DNA of 64,000 bases from assembly GCA_029747015.1 (NCBI GenBank), contig JAKOGI010002714.1:1-64000 (forward strand), in the 5' to 3' direction. A program made the position numbers and the translations under genes. Under the pieces are notes generated by a model. The model worked only from the letters and a program-made list of their open reading frames with translations, ran no database searches and was not told the DNA's origin. The DNA comes from Carnegiea gigantea. Lineage: Eukaryota > Streptophyta > Magnoliopsida > Caryophyllales > Cactaceae. Positions 22,201 through 34,849 of the stretch are shown here, piece by piece; positions within the stretch are counted from its first letter, which is position 1, and every line of letters starts with the position of its first letter.

Positions 22201-22234
22201 TCACAAGAAGTGTGGGACTGGCTTTGATATCAAT

Positions 22235-23386
22235 TGAAGACTCAGATCACCCGAAAGAAGGGTGAATAGAGTGATAGCAAAAATATATAATTAAAATTCA
22301 GAAGCAAAAACAAAAATTAAATCGAGACAACGTGCAATGATATTTTAACTAGGTCGGGCCTCAATCACGCTTAGGTCCCTACCTAGAGTTATCTAACTCT
22401 AGAATTCAACACTCTACTTCTCTTATTAACATGAACTCTCACAATCTCTCAAAACTACCCCACTTTAGAGATCCTAAAAACTTAACCAACCTCTTGATTT
22501 AAGTTTGGGGGAGTTGTGACCTCACACCAACTCCTAAGTTCACTCCTTAATAAAGAATTCCTTAATACACTCACAACTTTTTGATCACAATGTAATGCTC
22601 AGAGTAAATTCACAAGTGTAGAGCTTAATGTTTTTGCAACTTGCTTCCAGTGTTGCTCTTCTTCATTTGGCCTCTATTTATAGACTTTAGTAATCATGCA
22701 CCAATTCTATCAAGAAAGAAAATTCTGCCCAGAATATCTTAAAATTGCATTTCAGGGCCTTGAAATCTGGTCAGCAGATTCTGATTTAATTTTCTTGCAA
22801 TCTTTGCCACGATTTGTGTTCATATGAAGCTGCATAATATCATTTTCTTGCTCTTGAAAATATTGCTGATATTATTCTTAGAATCCAATATAATAACAAG
22901 AGATTTTGATCCTTGATAAAAATGTTATTACTCTTTCAATCATGGTATTTCTTTGCAAATCAGTGAAGTGATAATATTGTCAATAGAATATTTTAAATTT
23001 GCAAGATCAGAATATATAGCAAGTATAATGGATTAGAAGCATGCTTATTTTGTGAAGATAAAATCAGAGAAAGATAATATCAAGAGATTTGATTCTTCAA
23101 AATTTGAAATTCAAATTTTCAATGAGCTAGGTAATTTTCTTGGTTAACTCCTAAATTTATCAATCAAATAAAATCATTTTGATATTGTATAACGCCTACA
23201 TTTTTTCTCCAAAATCATATACATGTTTCACTAGCATAAAAGGGCTACTTCTTTTATGCTTATTTCGAATTTGCTAACCATTTCAACGTCATTACTTGGA
23301 TTCATTTGATTCATAATTAATTCAATCTTTTTTGTCTTTCAACAAAATATCATCCAAGTTATTCTATGTTTAGGAGTAACTTAACA
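22235..23386 (-). repeat. 5' LTR of the Sirevirus-like element (right copy)
   Basis: Starts (plus strand) TGAAGACTCAGATCACCC next to the PBS and ends AACTTAACA. Confidence 0.9.
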
Positions 23387-24475
23387 ATATGAAAACGTGT
23401 TTTCATGCTTTTGTGATGTCTATTAGACCAGACAATGCCTAAGAATTTTGTGATACTATTTCTACCAGCTCATATGCCTCCAAAGGGATAGCATATCAAA
23501 CTTCTTGTGTGGACACCCCTTAACAAAATGGCATTGTTGAATCGAAACACAAGCATTTGTTAGAAACTGCTAGGGCCCTTTTCTCCCAAATACACCTTCC
23601 CCTCTAGTAGTGGGGTGAATGCATTTTGACAATTGCTTATTTTATGAATAGATTTCCTTCTTTTATCTTAGAATTCAAGCCTCCTTATGAGGTTTTCCTC
23701 AACAAGTCTCCACCTTGTGGTGATTTGAAAAGATTTGGCTGCTTATGTTTTACAGCATCCACTAAGCTTAATGAATAAAAATTTAACTAGGATAATATCC
23801 TTGTGTCTTTTAGGGTTATTGCTATAGGAAGATGGCATACAAGGTCTTTGATTTGGAGACTAATGGTGTTATCTCTATGACTATATTTCCTCTATGAGAA
23901 CATCCTACAAACCCCATTGGCGTCATAGGGTACTTTGTTTTGTTCCCTTCTTCTGTATAAGCAAAAGTTAATTTGGTTTCATATAAAGGACTTACCTCCG
24001 AAAAGGAGGCCTCTGTGGTCCCACCATAGGTTCATGCTATAAAATAGGAGCTACACCCCTTATCAAGAATCCTACATCCCTTATCAAGAATCCTACATGG
24101 ATAGTTATTGATTTTTGCCTGTGGTAATCAAGCTATCATCCGAAAACATGTATACTAAGTGAGAAAAAAATTAGGAGATCCCTCTCTTGAACGATTCATG
24201 AATAGTGTGGTGTTGATTTTGACAAAACTTCCAGCCATGAAAATGACTTCAACAAGATGCATTATAGCAGTTGCTGCTTCTAAGGCTTGGACATTTTTCA
24301 ATTAGATTTTAGTAATGTTTTTTTTATGCCTATAATACGCATGAATAGTTCTCTGTCAAAATTTTCACCAAAAGTACACAATCCTCACAATAAGATTTAT
24401 CAACTGTTGAAATTGCTTTAAAGTCAGCTGACCTCACATGAATAGATTGTAAAGGTTGTAGATGCTCTTAAGAAT
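23387..24475 (+). pseudogene. Copia A integrase and start of reverse transcriptase
   Basis: Immediately after the Sirevirus-like element the integrase core resumes: IRPDNA (second Asp position), then YQTSCVDTP, then QNGIVESKHKHLLETARALF with the catalytic Glu (about 23525-23580). The C-terminal part shows WGECILTIAYFMNRFPSFIL, a PPYEVFLNKSP block and RFGCLCFTAST, ending near 23930. A short RT start (IIAVAASKAWTFFN near 24250-24300) follows before homology fades. Stops are frequent. The CACTA palindrome begins at 24476. Confidence 0.8.
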
Positions 24476-25107
24476 CACTACAACAAAAGCATGAATTGTA
24501 CACGGTTTATTGTTGACACATAGCTAACCTGTAACAAATTTTCTGTTCAATTTAGGAGTAGATGAATGTTGACGCCTTTGCATGATACAAACAATAAAAA
24601 ATAAAAATAAAAGTAAATTACACAAAAAGATGAAGGAAGTGGAATTTTTTTGGGGAAAGTCTACATTCCTTCCAGCACCTAATTTTTTGGGGGGAAATTT
24701 CCAAGTATGGGTTCATTAAAAAAATAGCTAGAGGTAATAAAAAAAAGGGAATTAAATATTAGAAAAAATAAAACCCAAAAGGGAGAGAGACTTTCCAGAT
24801 TCTTCAATTCACCGAAACCTCACGCTATTCATCTCTCCTTTCTCTCTCCTCTCATTGCCCACCACTGCTCAACCCCACGCTCAACCTATCTTAACCTCAC
24901 GCATCAATGGACTGACATCCTCTCTCAAACTTTGCATTTCGCGACTGTGTTCTCATCCTCTCAACCTTCACAATTCGTGGCAGTGTTTGGTCGTTGGATT
25001 CGGTTGTCCCAATCTGATTGTTACCCAGATAGGTGTGGTTGCATTTACTCATTTCTTTTTTTCCTCCTCTAAATTGCGTAGAACTGGATTCAATTTTCAT
25101 GTGTATA

Positions 25108-25785
25108 AATCTGATTATGATTTATTTGGGTGATAGGAGTGTTTCGTTGTCCACCTAAGTTAGGGTTTCTAATCAATGAATTTATTCTGCTAAGTTTTAA
25201 TTTGTTGAATATCCTAAACGTATAATTGAATTTGGTACACAAGTGAACACTAATCCTTCTTGCCCTTTATGTTGTCCTTTTTATCAGCCTGCAATTCCAG
25301 CTATCTGGGTTTTGCCTTCTCACCATATCTAAAAGGGCAAAACAATCTCCCTGATACAGCACGTGCTCATAAGTGACTTAAACATTTGTTGGTAAATTAA
25401 GTTGATAATTAATGAAAGAATGAAATAGGATGGGAAGGTGCAATTCAAGACTTTAAGAGAGCTAATGAAGATCATTAGTGTTGTATATCAAAATTAGGAA
25501 CAGGGGTGTCTAACTTCTGAATTTCCATGTTTTGGATTGGTGTTCATATATTATTAATATGTCATAGGTGCCTTTTTTTTTTAAAAAAAAAAAGATATTC
25601 TAGATGGGGTATAGCTGTTTAAACTTCCATTTTCATGTTTATAAATTTGATTGTGATTTATTTGGGTGATAGGAGTGTTTCGTTGTCCACCTAGAGTTAG
25701 AGGTTTTTAATTAATGAATTTCTTGTGATAAGCTTTAATTTGTTGAATATCTGTGACCTATAATCGAATTTGCTACAGTTATTGG
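25108..25785 (+). repeat. Internal direct duplication in the left arm
   Basis: A segment with GATTTATTTGGGTGATAGGA, GTGTTTCGTTGTCCACCTA and TTTAATTTGTTGAATATC occurs at about 25108-25245 and again at about 25648-25785. Both copies also exist in the right arm (about 41625-41765 and 41083-41215), so this duplication predates the palindrome. Confidence 0.8.
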
Positions 25786-28254
25786 AATTGAATTTTTAAT
25801 TTTGGATATATCATTTTTACATCTTACTTTTCTCCTTTTCTCCACCATTGATGGGCTCCTATGAATCTAAAGCATAGGGTTTTGGTTTTTGGGAGTTGCT
25901 TCGATCTTAATTCATTCTTATATGCTAAGCTCAACTTGCTGCTTGCTATAAGTTCTTAACTTGCATATAAAAGTAAATGCTAAATTGTGTTTCTTGGTTA
26001 TTTGTGATGGTACCTTCGAATTCAACTCGAATTTCATATGGATAGTCAATTAGTGATGAGTTGTTTTTGAATTGTCAACTCCACATCTTATCGATTACTG
26101 TTCTTATAACGCCAGAGTTGAGGACAACTGAAATATGAGTTAGTGAATAAACTGCAATGACAATATATCATGTTTTAAGATCAAAATTGAGAGGTACAGA
26201 AAATTTTCTTATTTTTATATTGATATGTCAGCTACTAGCCACTCACTTATACTTTTTATATTGAAATGTCAGCTACTAGCTAGGGAGTTATAATTTGATG
26301 CTGGATGTATTTAAAAATTCCAATTTTGTAGCATCATATGTGAAAGGGAATTATATATCATGCTTTGTGATTATCATAAGAATTAGAAGTTTCTAGGCGA
26401 TATCTTCGCCACCACCTCAGAAAAGTCTAGCTCTGAGGCAGTTTAGGATTTATCTTTCTCTAGTGTGTATGTAACCTATCAAACTTTTTGTTTTATTGTA
26501 TTTTTAGAGTGCTTGCAGTGTAAATTGATTTCTTCGGTGTGTTTCAAGCAATGACTATATGAAGCAATATAAAATTTTTAAGTGAAAGTAACCAGTACAT
26601 GTTATGTGTTCTCTACTTTCTTCCATTCTTGTAGAACTTTACCTTACTGGAAATTTAAATTTCTTTGCTTTGTTGTATGGCCTAATATGCAATTCGATTA
26701 GAGAAATATTTTTGTTCTACCAAGGAACTAAATGTCCTGCTAGCCACTTGCATCCACCTTTCTAAGTAGGATGATATTCCTGGCAAAGCCTCATACTATC
26801 TGTTGCACTTCTTTATTTTGTATCACCTAGTAGGATAGCCTTCCCTCGTGTTTATGATTTCTGCTAATAATCATTGCGATACCGACATTGATGGAAGGTT
26901 TTATGTGCCTATGATTACAACTAATGTTTTTATTTGGTCTCTTTCTAAATCTTTTTACCAAGTGGATAAACATTCAGGTCTTGAACATTGTAATCATTTT
27001 CAATTTCCCGTAAAATTCAGAAACCTATTTGTACAACATATGAGAGTTTTTAATTTATTACTTGTGTTTGCCATTTTAGCTTTTTAAATATTCCATTTCA
27101 TGAAGTATTCGTATTTTATTCTTACATAATGTTAATAATGAACTATATCCTATATAGGCTAAACCGCATCCATTATATCGTCCATGTAGACATCTCTTGC
27201 TCGAGCATGCATAGCTTAATTCGAAAAATCTAGTATTTTAGTTGTTTTGAAGACCTTAACAATTAAATTTTTAAACTTTTCAAACCCATAATGAGAATAA
27301 GAAAACTGAAGCTAAAAAGAGGCATACATTAGGTACTGAAAAAGTACTCAGTATTATTGTACTCAGTGGTTTGGGTTGCATGATTTCTTAAGTAGAAGGT
27401 TAAACTCTGATTTTCATCACTAGAAAATGAATGCTTTCCTGCATCTTAATTTACTCCATGTCTACCAAATTTTTTTTTGGGATATGATATTTTAACTTCT
27501 AGTTATATATAGTGTTTCATTGACAAATCCATATTTGCCAAATTACAGGGATTGTTCAATTTCGTAGACAACTCTGGACAAGGGCATTACTTAGATGATT
27601 CAAGTTTAACTTATAAGCATGTTCACTCTTAGAAGTTTCACCACTCTGCAAAGGTTTGAATATATAGATCAATTGTTGAGGTTTACATTCTCGTTTTTCT
27701 TTTTCTCTTCATTCTTCTTAATATGTTTGTCTTTTGTTTATGAATTGGTTAACTAATTTATTTGCTAGCTTTTTTCCCTCTCATTATTGATTGGACCAGG
27801 TCCCTTACTTTTGGCATTGGGCATAGTTTGACCCTTGCGTGCTAGGTGGTTTGACATAATAATTTCTTAACTTGTCTATCATTCTAGAATGCTTGCTTTT
27901 TCTTTGTAAGTTTCTATCCTTGGTATTTACTTGCTTCTTGTGAAAATGGATCTTTTCATCCATGTATAACTCTTTGTGGTTTCAGAATATATAATCGTTA
28001 TAGAGGTCAATATGTATGATATATATGCGCGATTTCTTGTTGCTTTAAATGTGTTAAGTCTATGTATTAATTGTTTTGCTATTGTTGTTTGCCATAATTA
28101 TCCTTGTTTAGATGAATGAAACAAGAAAAATGATATTTGGACTATTAATTTATTTAGACATTTAGTTTGCTTTAAACTTATTATGTGAATGAACTACAGG
28201 TTTACATGGGTTGTCTAGGTTTGACTTTTGAAAATTTCTTACGACCTAACCATA

Positions 28255-29542
28255 ATGGATAAAACTTGGATCAAAGCGCCACTGACGAGTGAAACTTATA
28301 AGGTTGGTGCCCAGTGTTTCATTTCTTTTGCTAAGGTTAAAGTTGTGATAGGGGAGATTGTATGTTCTTGTGTAAAGTGTTGCAATAGAGTATAACTTAC
28401 TGTTGATCTTGTGTAAAGTGTCGCGATAGAGTATAGCTTAATGAAGAGTGTATGACTTTTTGTTTGAAATATTTTGAAGGCATACAAACCCCATTTAATC
28501 ATAGTCAACGGAGTGATGAAAATATTCCTGGTAAAGAGAAGTATTTGTTGAATTCTAGCGGTCATGCTCTTGGGAAAGCTGACTGTGTTGCACTTGATGA
28601 TAAGTCATTAGCTTAAGCGCATCGCTATGTGATACTTAACCATAAAAAGATCCAGCCTTACCGCGAGTGAGTATCTTATATTTGAATCAGCACACACACA
28701 AACACATACACAGCAAAGAATTTGACAAGATAGCCATTACAGTTCCTTTTTAGCTCAAGAACGAAATCTTAGACAAGGATGTATCGATGCAAGAACAGAG
28801 GAAAGGTTACTGATTGAAAAGTTTCCACATTGGTTGTGATGTCAGGTCTAAAAACCTTAATTACCATTGTTTTTTTGGGGAAGGAAACTATACAATAAAA
28901 TGTGTTTATTATTGTACTAATAGTGATGCTATATAACCTTTATCAGGTTCCATTTACGAAGAGGCGTAACTGCGACAAAAAGTAATAGCTGTTGCTGAAG
29001 GTGTTAGCCGCTATGCTAAAAAGTACAGTGGCTGCATTATAAATGGATACAGATTCCTGACTAAGAGACGTGAAAGGTATAGAGGAACCCAAAATCTAGG
29101 AGTAGTGGTGGAAGCTGAGGGATGGCACTACTATGAAGCCATTACAGAAATTATTGAATTGGATTATTTTAGCACATGTAAGGTTGTATTATTCTGATGT
29201 GATTAAGTGGATATTAGACCATCAAAGGGATTAAAGAATGACAAATTTGAGTTCCCTATGGTAAATTTCTCGACATTAATGCATACTAGATAAGTTTTGA
29301 ATGATGATCCATTCATAGTTGCATCACAAGCAAGGCAATTTTTTTGTGTGGGTGACCAAAGAGAGGCTGGCTGGTCCCATGTTGTTATAACCAAACCAAG
29401 AGATTTATTTGACATGGGACCTAGCTTGGACAGGGGTGATGATAAATCTTATCCACAATGCATACTTTTCATTATTCCAGTAGTTGATATGAGTGACATG
29501 TCAAGTTGGCGAAGGCTAGATATCCAAGAAGAGGAGGATTAA
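28255..29542 (+). pseudogene. TNP2-type CACTA transposase remnant lacking the catalytic core (left arm)
   Basis: An ATG at 28255 starts a transposase-associated domain (MDKTWIKAPLTSETYKVGAQ, then GEIVCSCVKCCNRV) with its Cys pairs. About 190 bases later the frame is already in the C-terminal region: KYFEGIQTPFN, DDKSLA.AHRYVILNHKKIQ (to about 28670). Then comes the DUF4216-like part: INGYRFLTKRRERYRGTQN, EIIELDYFSTCKVVLF, CDWVDIRPSKGLKNDKFEF, FIVASQARQFF and KPRDLFDMG, ending at TAA (29540-29542). The roughly 500-codon Transposase_21 catalytic domain is missing. A 41-bp segment around the Cys motif is duplicated (near 28367 and 28408). Stops are present after CDWVD-adjacent F and after LMHTR. 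Confidence 0.85.
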
Positions 29543-29879
29543 TATTTCATGACTTGTAAAATTATTCTCATGTGCCCTTCTTTAATTCTTTTTTGGGCTT
29601 TATCAGTGTTGCCCATAGTACTGTGGACTATTTTTCAGCTGCTTATTTCTCATTTTGTGATCCAAGTCTATGTTATTTCTTATTTTACTTCATTCTCTTT
29701 TATATATCATGATCTGATGATGGGCATGTTTTAGTGGGACACATAATTTCATGATGTTAATGGTTTATTTATATTATTATGCTTGTTCATGTGTGCTAAC
29801 AATTTTAGTTGTGCTTATTATAGTTCTAGGCATTATAGGAGTGTAAAACTGTTCAGGTCTAGAAAATCCTTGGATAAAC

Positions 29880-32040
29880 ATTTACTACAACAGTTCTTGT
29901 GATCAGAATGCTAGCCATATACAACAACAACACTGTTTAGCAGTAGGTGATCTTCCTCAGCTATCTTTACAACCAAAAAATCCACCATCAGTTAGTTTTA
30001 CAATGCCTCATAGTGCATTTCGGCCATTTCCTAGTAATTCTTGGATGCCAAGTGCATGCCTACATTCAAGCTCTTTGGAGCCAAATGAGTCACAATGTCA
30101 ATCATCCGCTCCTGTCTTACAACACCTAAATTATGTGCAACCCATAATTCAACCCGTTCTTCGCCACCACCCATCATGGTGCATCACTTTCCCAATTATC
30201 TCAACCTGTACTTCCCGAAACGATCTCGTACCAGCCTACAACTATGCAATATGAATCATCAGAAGATGAAGTTGATGAGCATGAATCAAATTTGTTGACA
30301 GAAGTTGAGATAATTGGTTGTTCTCTAATCTACCTTACGTTACTTAAATGATAGTTCGTATAGAATTTTATTCATTACTTCTAATATGTTATTGTTCATC
30401 TTTTTTCTTGTTTTAAACTAATACAGATGATCAAGGGAAAGTGCTCAGAATGCAGAAGATGTCGATGAAAGATGTACATAAGCTCTTGGGTGATGGTGAA
30501 AGAATTCTAGTTCACGTAGATGATCTATTTCAGCCAATCAAAGCTGCTAGAGGTCTTTGCACAAGGTTTATGACTTCGATTATAGGGAAATCTACTCTTG
30601 TCCCTCCTAATTTAGAATTTTTTTTTTTGAAGTAAACAAGTATTGTGGTGCTAAGCTTATAACAGAGCTTCGGATAAGGTATTGATGCCTTCATCTTGTG
30701 AGTATTTAATATCAATATTACATGGTGTTTACTGAATTTGTTTTTTGTTATATGCATTAGTTTGGTATATGGAACATGGCAGCATTACCTACGTTATGCT
30801 TTATCTTCAACCAATAGCTTAAACCTCTCCAACATGCTGAGTAAAAGGAGACCTCAATGATGTTATAGACCATTATTCTTAACCGCAACAACCAAAAACA
30901 CTTGTTTCCTTCTCTTTTTTTTTTTGGACTCAAGTTGATATAGATCACAACAATGGCTTTTTCCTTCTTTTTTTTTTTTTGACTCGAGTTGATTTGCAGA
31001 CAGTGGCAAAATTTCAGGGCTTAATTAATTTGGGGCGGTTGTTGCATGTTGTCCACTTGTCGTATTATGATGAATTGCTTGTTACATCAAATTTTGTTTT
31101 CCTTTGGTTGAAATGTTGAATCAGTGAGTTGTGACACTTGTGTTGGGACTTGGCTGTTGAATATTGAATTGAAATGGAAGATTCTAACCCATCCGTAATC
31201 CTTTGGTCTCTTCAAAGTTTGTAGATCCTATAAGGAAGTATTGTTGTATCATGAGTGATTACAGAAATTATCAAAGAAATGAAAGGAAGCCCGATGTAGA
31301 CAAATACATACCCACACTACTGGTTCGATAAGCTATGCACGGAAGAAAGATGGATTTATAAGTCTTTCAGAATTCCACTTTTTATTTGAATGTTCTTATA
31401 GAGGTTCGTGATCTAACATGCTTATTTTTTTGTAGCAACTAAAGAAGAAAAGGAAGCTAACCGAGGATGAATTCTTTGACATGGCTCCTCAAACAAAAAA
31501 TGAAACATATGTTCAAGACGAATCTAAAGAGTTTATGTAAGCCTAAAGGTTATTTTAAAGGGTTATAGATTTACGATTGGTATCACAAGGCTAATGGTTT
31601 TTTTTTTTATGCATGGTTTATTTTGAACACATGCTACAGGACAAAGCAAGGGACTTAATAGCTAAAAAGACTATAGAACTGGGTATATCTGAACCTGTCG
31701 ATGATGCCGCAGAATCTGAAATTCATAATGCAGTTTGGAAGAGCTTATGGAAGGTGAAACCTCACGAAGGCCACTTAATTATGGTGTTGGAGTCACGAAG
31801 TCTCAAATAACAAAACTCAATGATGATTTAAGAAGAATGAGGAAAAGACGCTCAAGTCTTGCGCCAGAAGCTAAAATTAGCTTCTAAGATAATCAAATTA
31901 AAAGCATGGAAAATGTGATAAAAGACTTACAGTCCCACATTCATCTTGTTTACATTGCATATGGTATGTTTGGTACAGTGTTTGCTTATCCAAACATGGA
32001 TCCAGTTCTTTTAGAAAATTATCTTCTGCTCCAATTGCAG
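29880..32040 (+). pseudogene. Transposase_24 (Ptta/En/Spm)-like second CACTA gene, left arm
   Basis: The first part (29880-30330) encodes a Gln/Pro/Ser-rich region (PHSAFRPFPSNSWMPSACLH and on). After a probable intron, 30427-30640 reads KLLGDGERILVHVDDLFQPI and GKSTLVPPNLEFF. Later exons carry KKRKLTEDEFFDMAPQTKNE (31440-31540) and DKARDLIAKKTIELGISEPV (31632-31810). The last block (31790-32040) gives SQITKLNDDLRRMRKRRSSL, a stop after KISF, and MENVIKDLQSHIHLVYIAYG. These match the exon order of the plant Ptta/En/Spm transposase family, thought to assist transposition or bind subterminal repeats. A two-base loss at 31740 shifts the frame relative to the right arm. Confidence 0.75.
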
Positions 32041-33373
32041 GTAAGATACTATTGTTGATAATTCATATTTGATTGTGTTTTAATCATTCCTAATTAATTT
32101 ACCTTGGGATGGACTTTCTTTACCTCCATATTCTTCTCATTTCTGGTTGCTTATTGTTGCTTGGTCTGATTGAGTTGCCTCCCTAACCTTGGGATTGTCA
32201 TATTCGATTTTAGGCCAATGAAAAATGTTGGAATTCATTATAATTTTCATTCTTGGGAGTTTTTTGGGCAAATTATCTCCCAAAACCTTGCTTTTGTTTT
32301 GTGTAAGTTGACTAGTTGGCCAAATGGCTCTTTCGATATTGATATAGGAAATTAAGGATGCATATTTGACTTGAAGACAACATATTTAATTACTGACAGT
32401 ATACTTACTGCACGTATGACTTGGAGAGTGAAAAATATTCTTGTTGGTCATGGGTTTTTGCATTTTGGGTTTTTAGATCCAATGCTAAAACATATTGTTA
32501 TCTTTCCTCTGTACAAAACACATATTGATATGGGCTTGTTCTGCTCCTTCCGCCATTTTAGATCTAATGCTAAGACATTCTATCCATAGTTATTTCATAT
32601 TTTCCAATGCCTCCTTTTAAATTTATTTTCTAACTTTTGTTTGGAGTCATCATATCACCTGTATATGGTTATCTATCTTGTGTACAAAAAAGCAAATATC
32701 CAGTTCCTATATTTTTTTTTGGGGATACAGTACTTTTTGTTTGATTCAGTTATCAACTTTCGCTTTGGATTGGGTATTCTTCATTAGACAAATGTTGCTC
32801 TAGAACTTTATTGCTTGTCACATGTAGCGTGTCTTCGCTCTTTCGATTGTTTGCCTGCTACTTTGATACTTGTTTTGCCTTTTTGTTTCGTTAATAAATT
32901 ATCTTTTAATTAAAAGCTCATATCAATCATGAGTGAGAGTGATGGGAAGAGTTGAAGGATTATAAGGATTACTCAGATATTGGCTCCTAAGGATGCTTAA
33001 TCATACATACTGGGGTTATTGGTTATTGAAAGGCTTCAATTATTTTGTTGTCCTTCCTATTTAGAAGGATTTGACAAGAGAAGTAAAGTAATATTGTAAA
33101 TGAAAATTAGTGTCTTACTTTCTCCTATGGAATTATCATATCAGTTTCTTTCATTATCCTATGGCATTAGTAAAAGAATTAACTTGCCATTTTATATCAT
33201 AGGTTTGATGTTGCATGCTTGCTTCTTCATTTGCTGTCTTGTTTCCTTTCTTGCCTCTCTCTCTCCTTTTTACACGAGACAGAAGGAATTTCTTTGAATT
33301 AATTTGTTACAATGCTGTGTTTTGACTTTTAATTAGCTAGAAACAATTCTAAACACCTAAAATCCTGCTTCGG

Positions 33374-33477
33374 CCTCAATTTAGCAGAGCTTGTGTGTGC
33401 TCCTCCTCTGCCTCGGCTCGCCCAATCTCCTTGCCCACGCCCCCGTGTCCCCCAATTTGGAGGATACCTGATGATCT
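33374..33477. other. Central spacer of the CACTA palindrome
   Basis: This 104-bp segment has no inverted partner. It is noticeably richer in G and C than the arms (for example CTCCTTGCCCACGCCCCCGT). Arm homology stops abruptly at both borders. No CACTA terminus is present here. Confidence 0.75.
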
Positions 33478-34849
33478 CGAAGTAGTATTTTAGGTTTTTG
33501 GAATTATTTCTACCTAATTAAAAGTCAAAACACAACATTGTAACAAATTAAATCAAACGAATTCGTTCTGTCTCACTTGAAAAGGAGAGCAAGAAACAAA
33601 AAAGGAAACAAGATAGCAAAAGAAGAAGCAAGAATGCAACATCAAATCTTTGATATAAAATGGCAAGTTACTTCTTTTATTAATTGCATAGGAGAATGAA
33701 AGACGCTGATACGATAATTCCATGGGAGAAAGCAAGATACTGATTTTCACTTACAAGATTACATCACTTCTATTGTCAAATCCTTCTAAGTGGGAAGGAT
33801 AACAAAACGATTGAAGCCTTTCAACAACCAATAACCCTAGCATGTATGATTTAAGAATCCTTAGGAGCTGATATCTAAGCAATCCTTATAATCCTTTAAT
33901 TCCTCACATCACTCTCACTCGTGATTGATATGAGCTTTTAATTAAAAAGATAATTGATTAAGGAAAAAAAAGATAAAACAATTATCAAAATAGTAGGCAA
34001 ACAATCGAAATAGCAAGGACACGCTACATGCGATAAGCAATGTTTTAGAGCAACATCTATCTAATGAAGAATATCCAATCCAAAGCGGAGGCTTATAATG
34101 GAATCAAACAAAAAGTACCGTATCCCCAAAAAAAAAAAAAAAAGAAACTGGATATTTGCTTTTTTGTACACAGGAAAGATAACCATATATAGGTGATATA
34201 ATAACTCCAAACTAAAATAAGAAAATAAATTTACAAGGAAGCATCGGAAAATACGAAACAACTATGGATAGAATGTCATAGGATTAGATCTAAAATGTCA
34301 GAAGGAGCAGAACAAGCCTATATGAGTATGTGTTTTGTACATGGGAACGATAACAATATGTTTTATCATTGGATTTAAAAACCCAAAAGTTAAAAACCTA
34401 TGACTAACAAGAATATTTTTCATTCTCCACGTCACACGTGCAGTAAGTATGCTGTTAGTAATTAAGTATGTTGTCTTCAAGTCGAACCTACATCCTTAAT
34501 TTCCTATATCAATATCAAAAGAGCCATTTGGCCAACTAGTCAACTTACACACACAAAAAAAAAAAAAAAGCAAGGTTCTGGGAGGTAATTTGTCCAAAAA
34601 AACTCCTAAGAATGAAAATTATGATGAATTTCAACATTTTTCACAAGCCTAAAATCGAATATGACAATCCCAAGGTTAGGGAAGCAACTCAATCAGATCA
34701 AGCAACAATAAGCCACTAGAAATGAGAAGAATATGGATGCAAAGAAAGTCCATTCTAAGGTAAATTAATTAGCAATGACTAAAACACAATCAAATATGAA
34801 TCATGTATCAATAATGGTGATAAACAATATCTTACCTGTGATTAGAGTA

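Larger units (their letters stand above)
18372..23386 (-). mobile_element. Gag-only Sirevirus-like Copia element
   Basis: LTRs of 1153 bp (18372-19524) and 1152 bp (22235-23386) flank a 2.7 kb interior. Ends are TGAAGACTCA and (C/T)T(C/T)AACA. A minus-strand PBS close to TGGTATCAAAGC lies beside the right LTR (22221-22233) and a purine tract AAAAAGGGAAGA beside the left LTR, so the element reads minus. Flanks ATATC and ATATG agree at four of five bases. The interior has gag with two zinc knuckles but no protease, integrase or RT. Several AAGGGGGAGA motifs precede the 3' LTR, as reported for Sireviruses. It interrupts Copia A integrase. Confidence 0.85.
15125..24475 (+). mobile_element. 'Copia A': decayed Ty1/Copia element with three nested insertions
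   Basis: Plus-strand Copia domains appear in order in the gaps between younger elements: gag at 15125-15194 and 15952-16418, protease and GAG-pre-integrase at 17443-18371, integrase at 23387-23930 and the start of RT at about 24230-24400. The inserted elements are a TRIM, a Mutator-like element and a Sirevirus-like element. The protein reading resumes appropriately after each, which supports one host element. At 24476 it is cut by the CACTA palindrome and does not resume on the far side (42396). No LTR of this element is identified. Confidence 0.75.
24476..33373 (+). repeat. Left arm of the CACTA palindrome
   Basis: Inverted counterpart of 33478-42395. From the outside: terminus and subterminal sequence (24476-24780), a pyrimidine-rich leader (24780-24900), AT-rich intron-like DNA to 28250, the TNP2 remnant (28255-29542), the Transposase_24-like gene (29880-32040), then 1.3 kb of non-coding sequence. 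The match to the other arm ends at CCTGCTTCGG (33364-33373). Confidence 0.88.

Noticed and set aside
29880..30330. Pro/Gln-rich frame as a host transcription factor
   Set aside because: It is followed by Transposase_24-type exons and is repeated in the opposite arm, so it belongs to the CACTA element.
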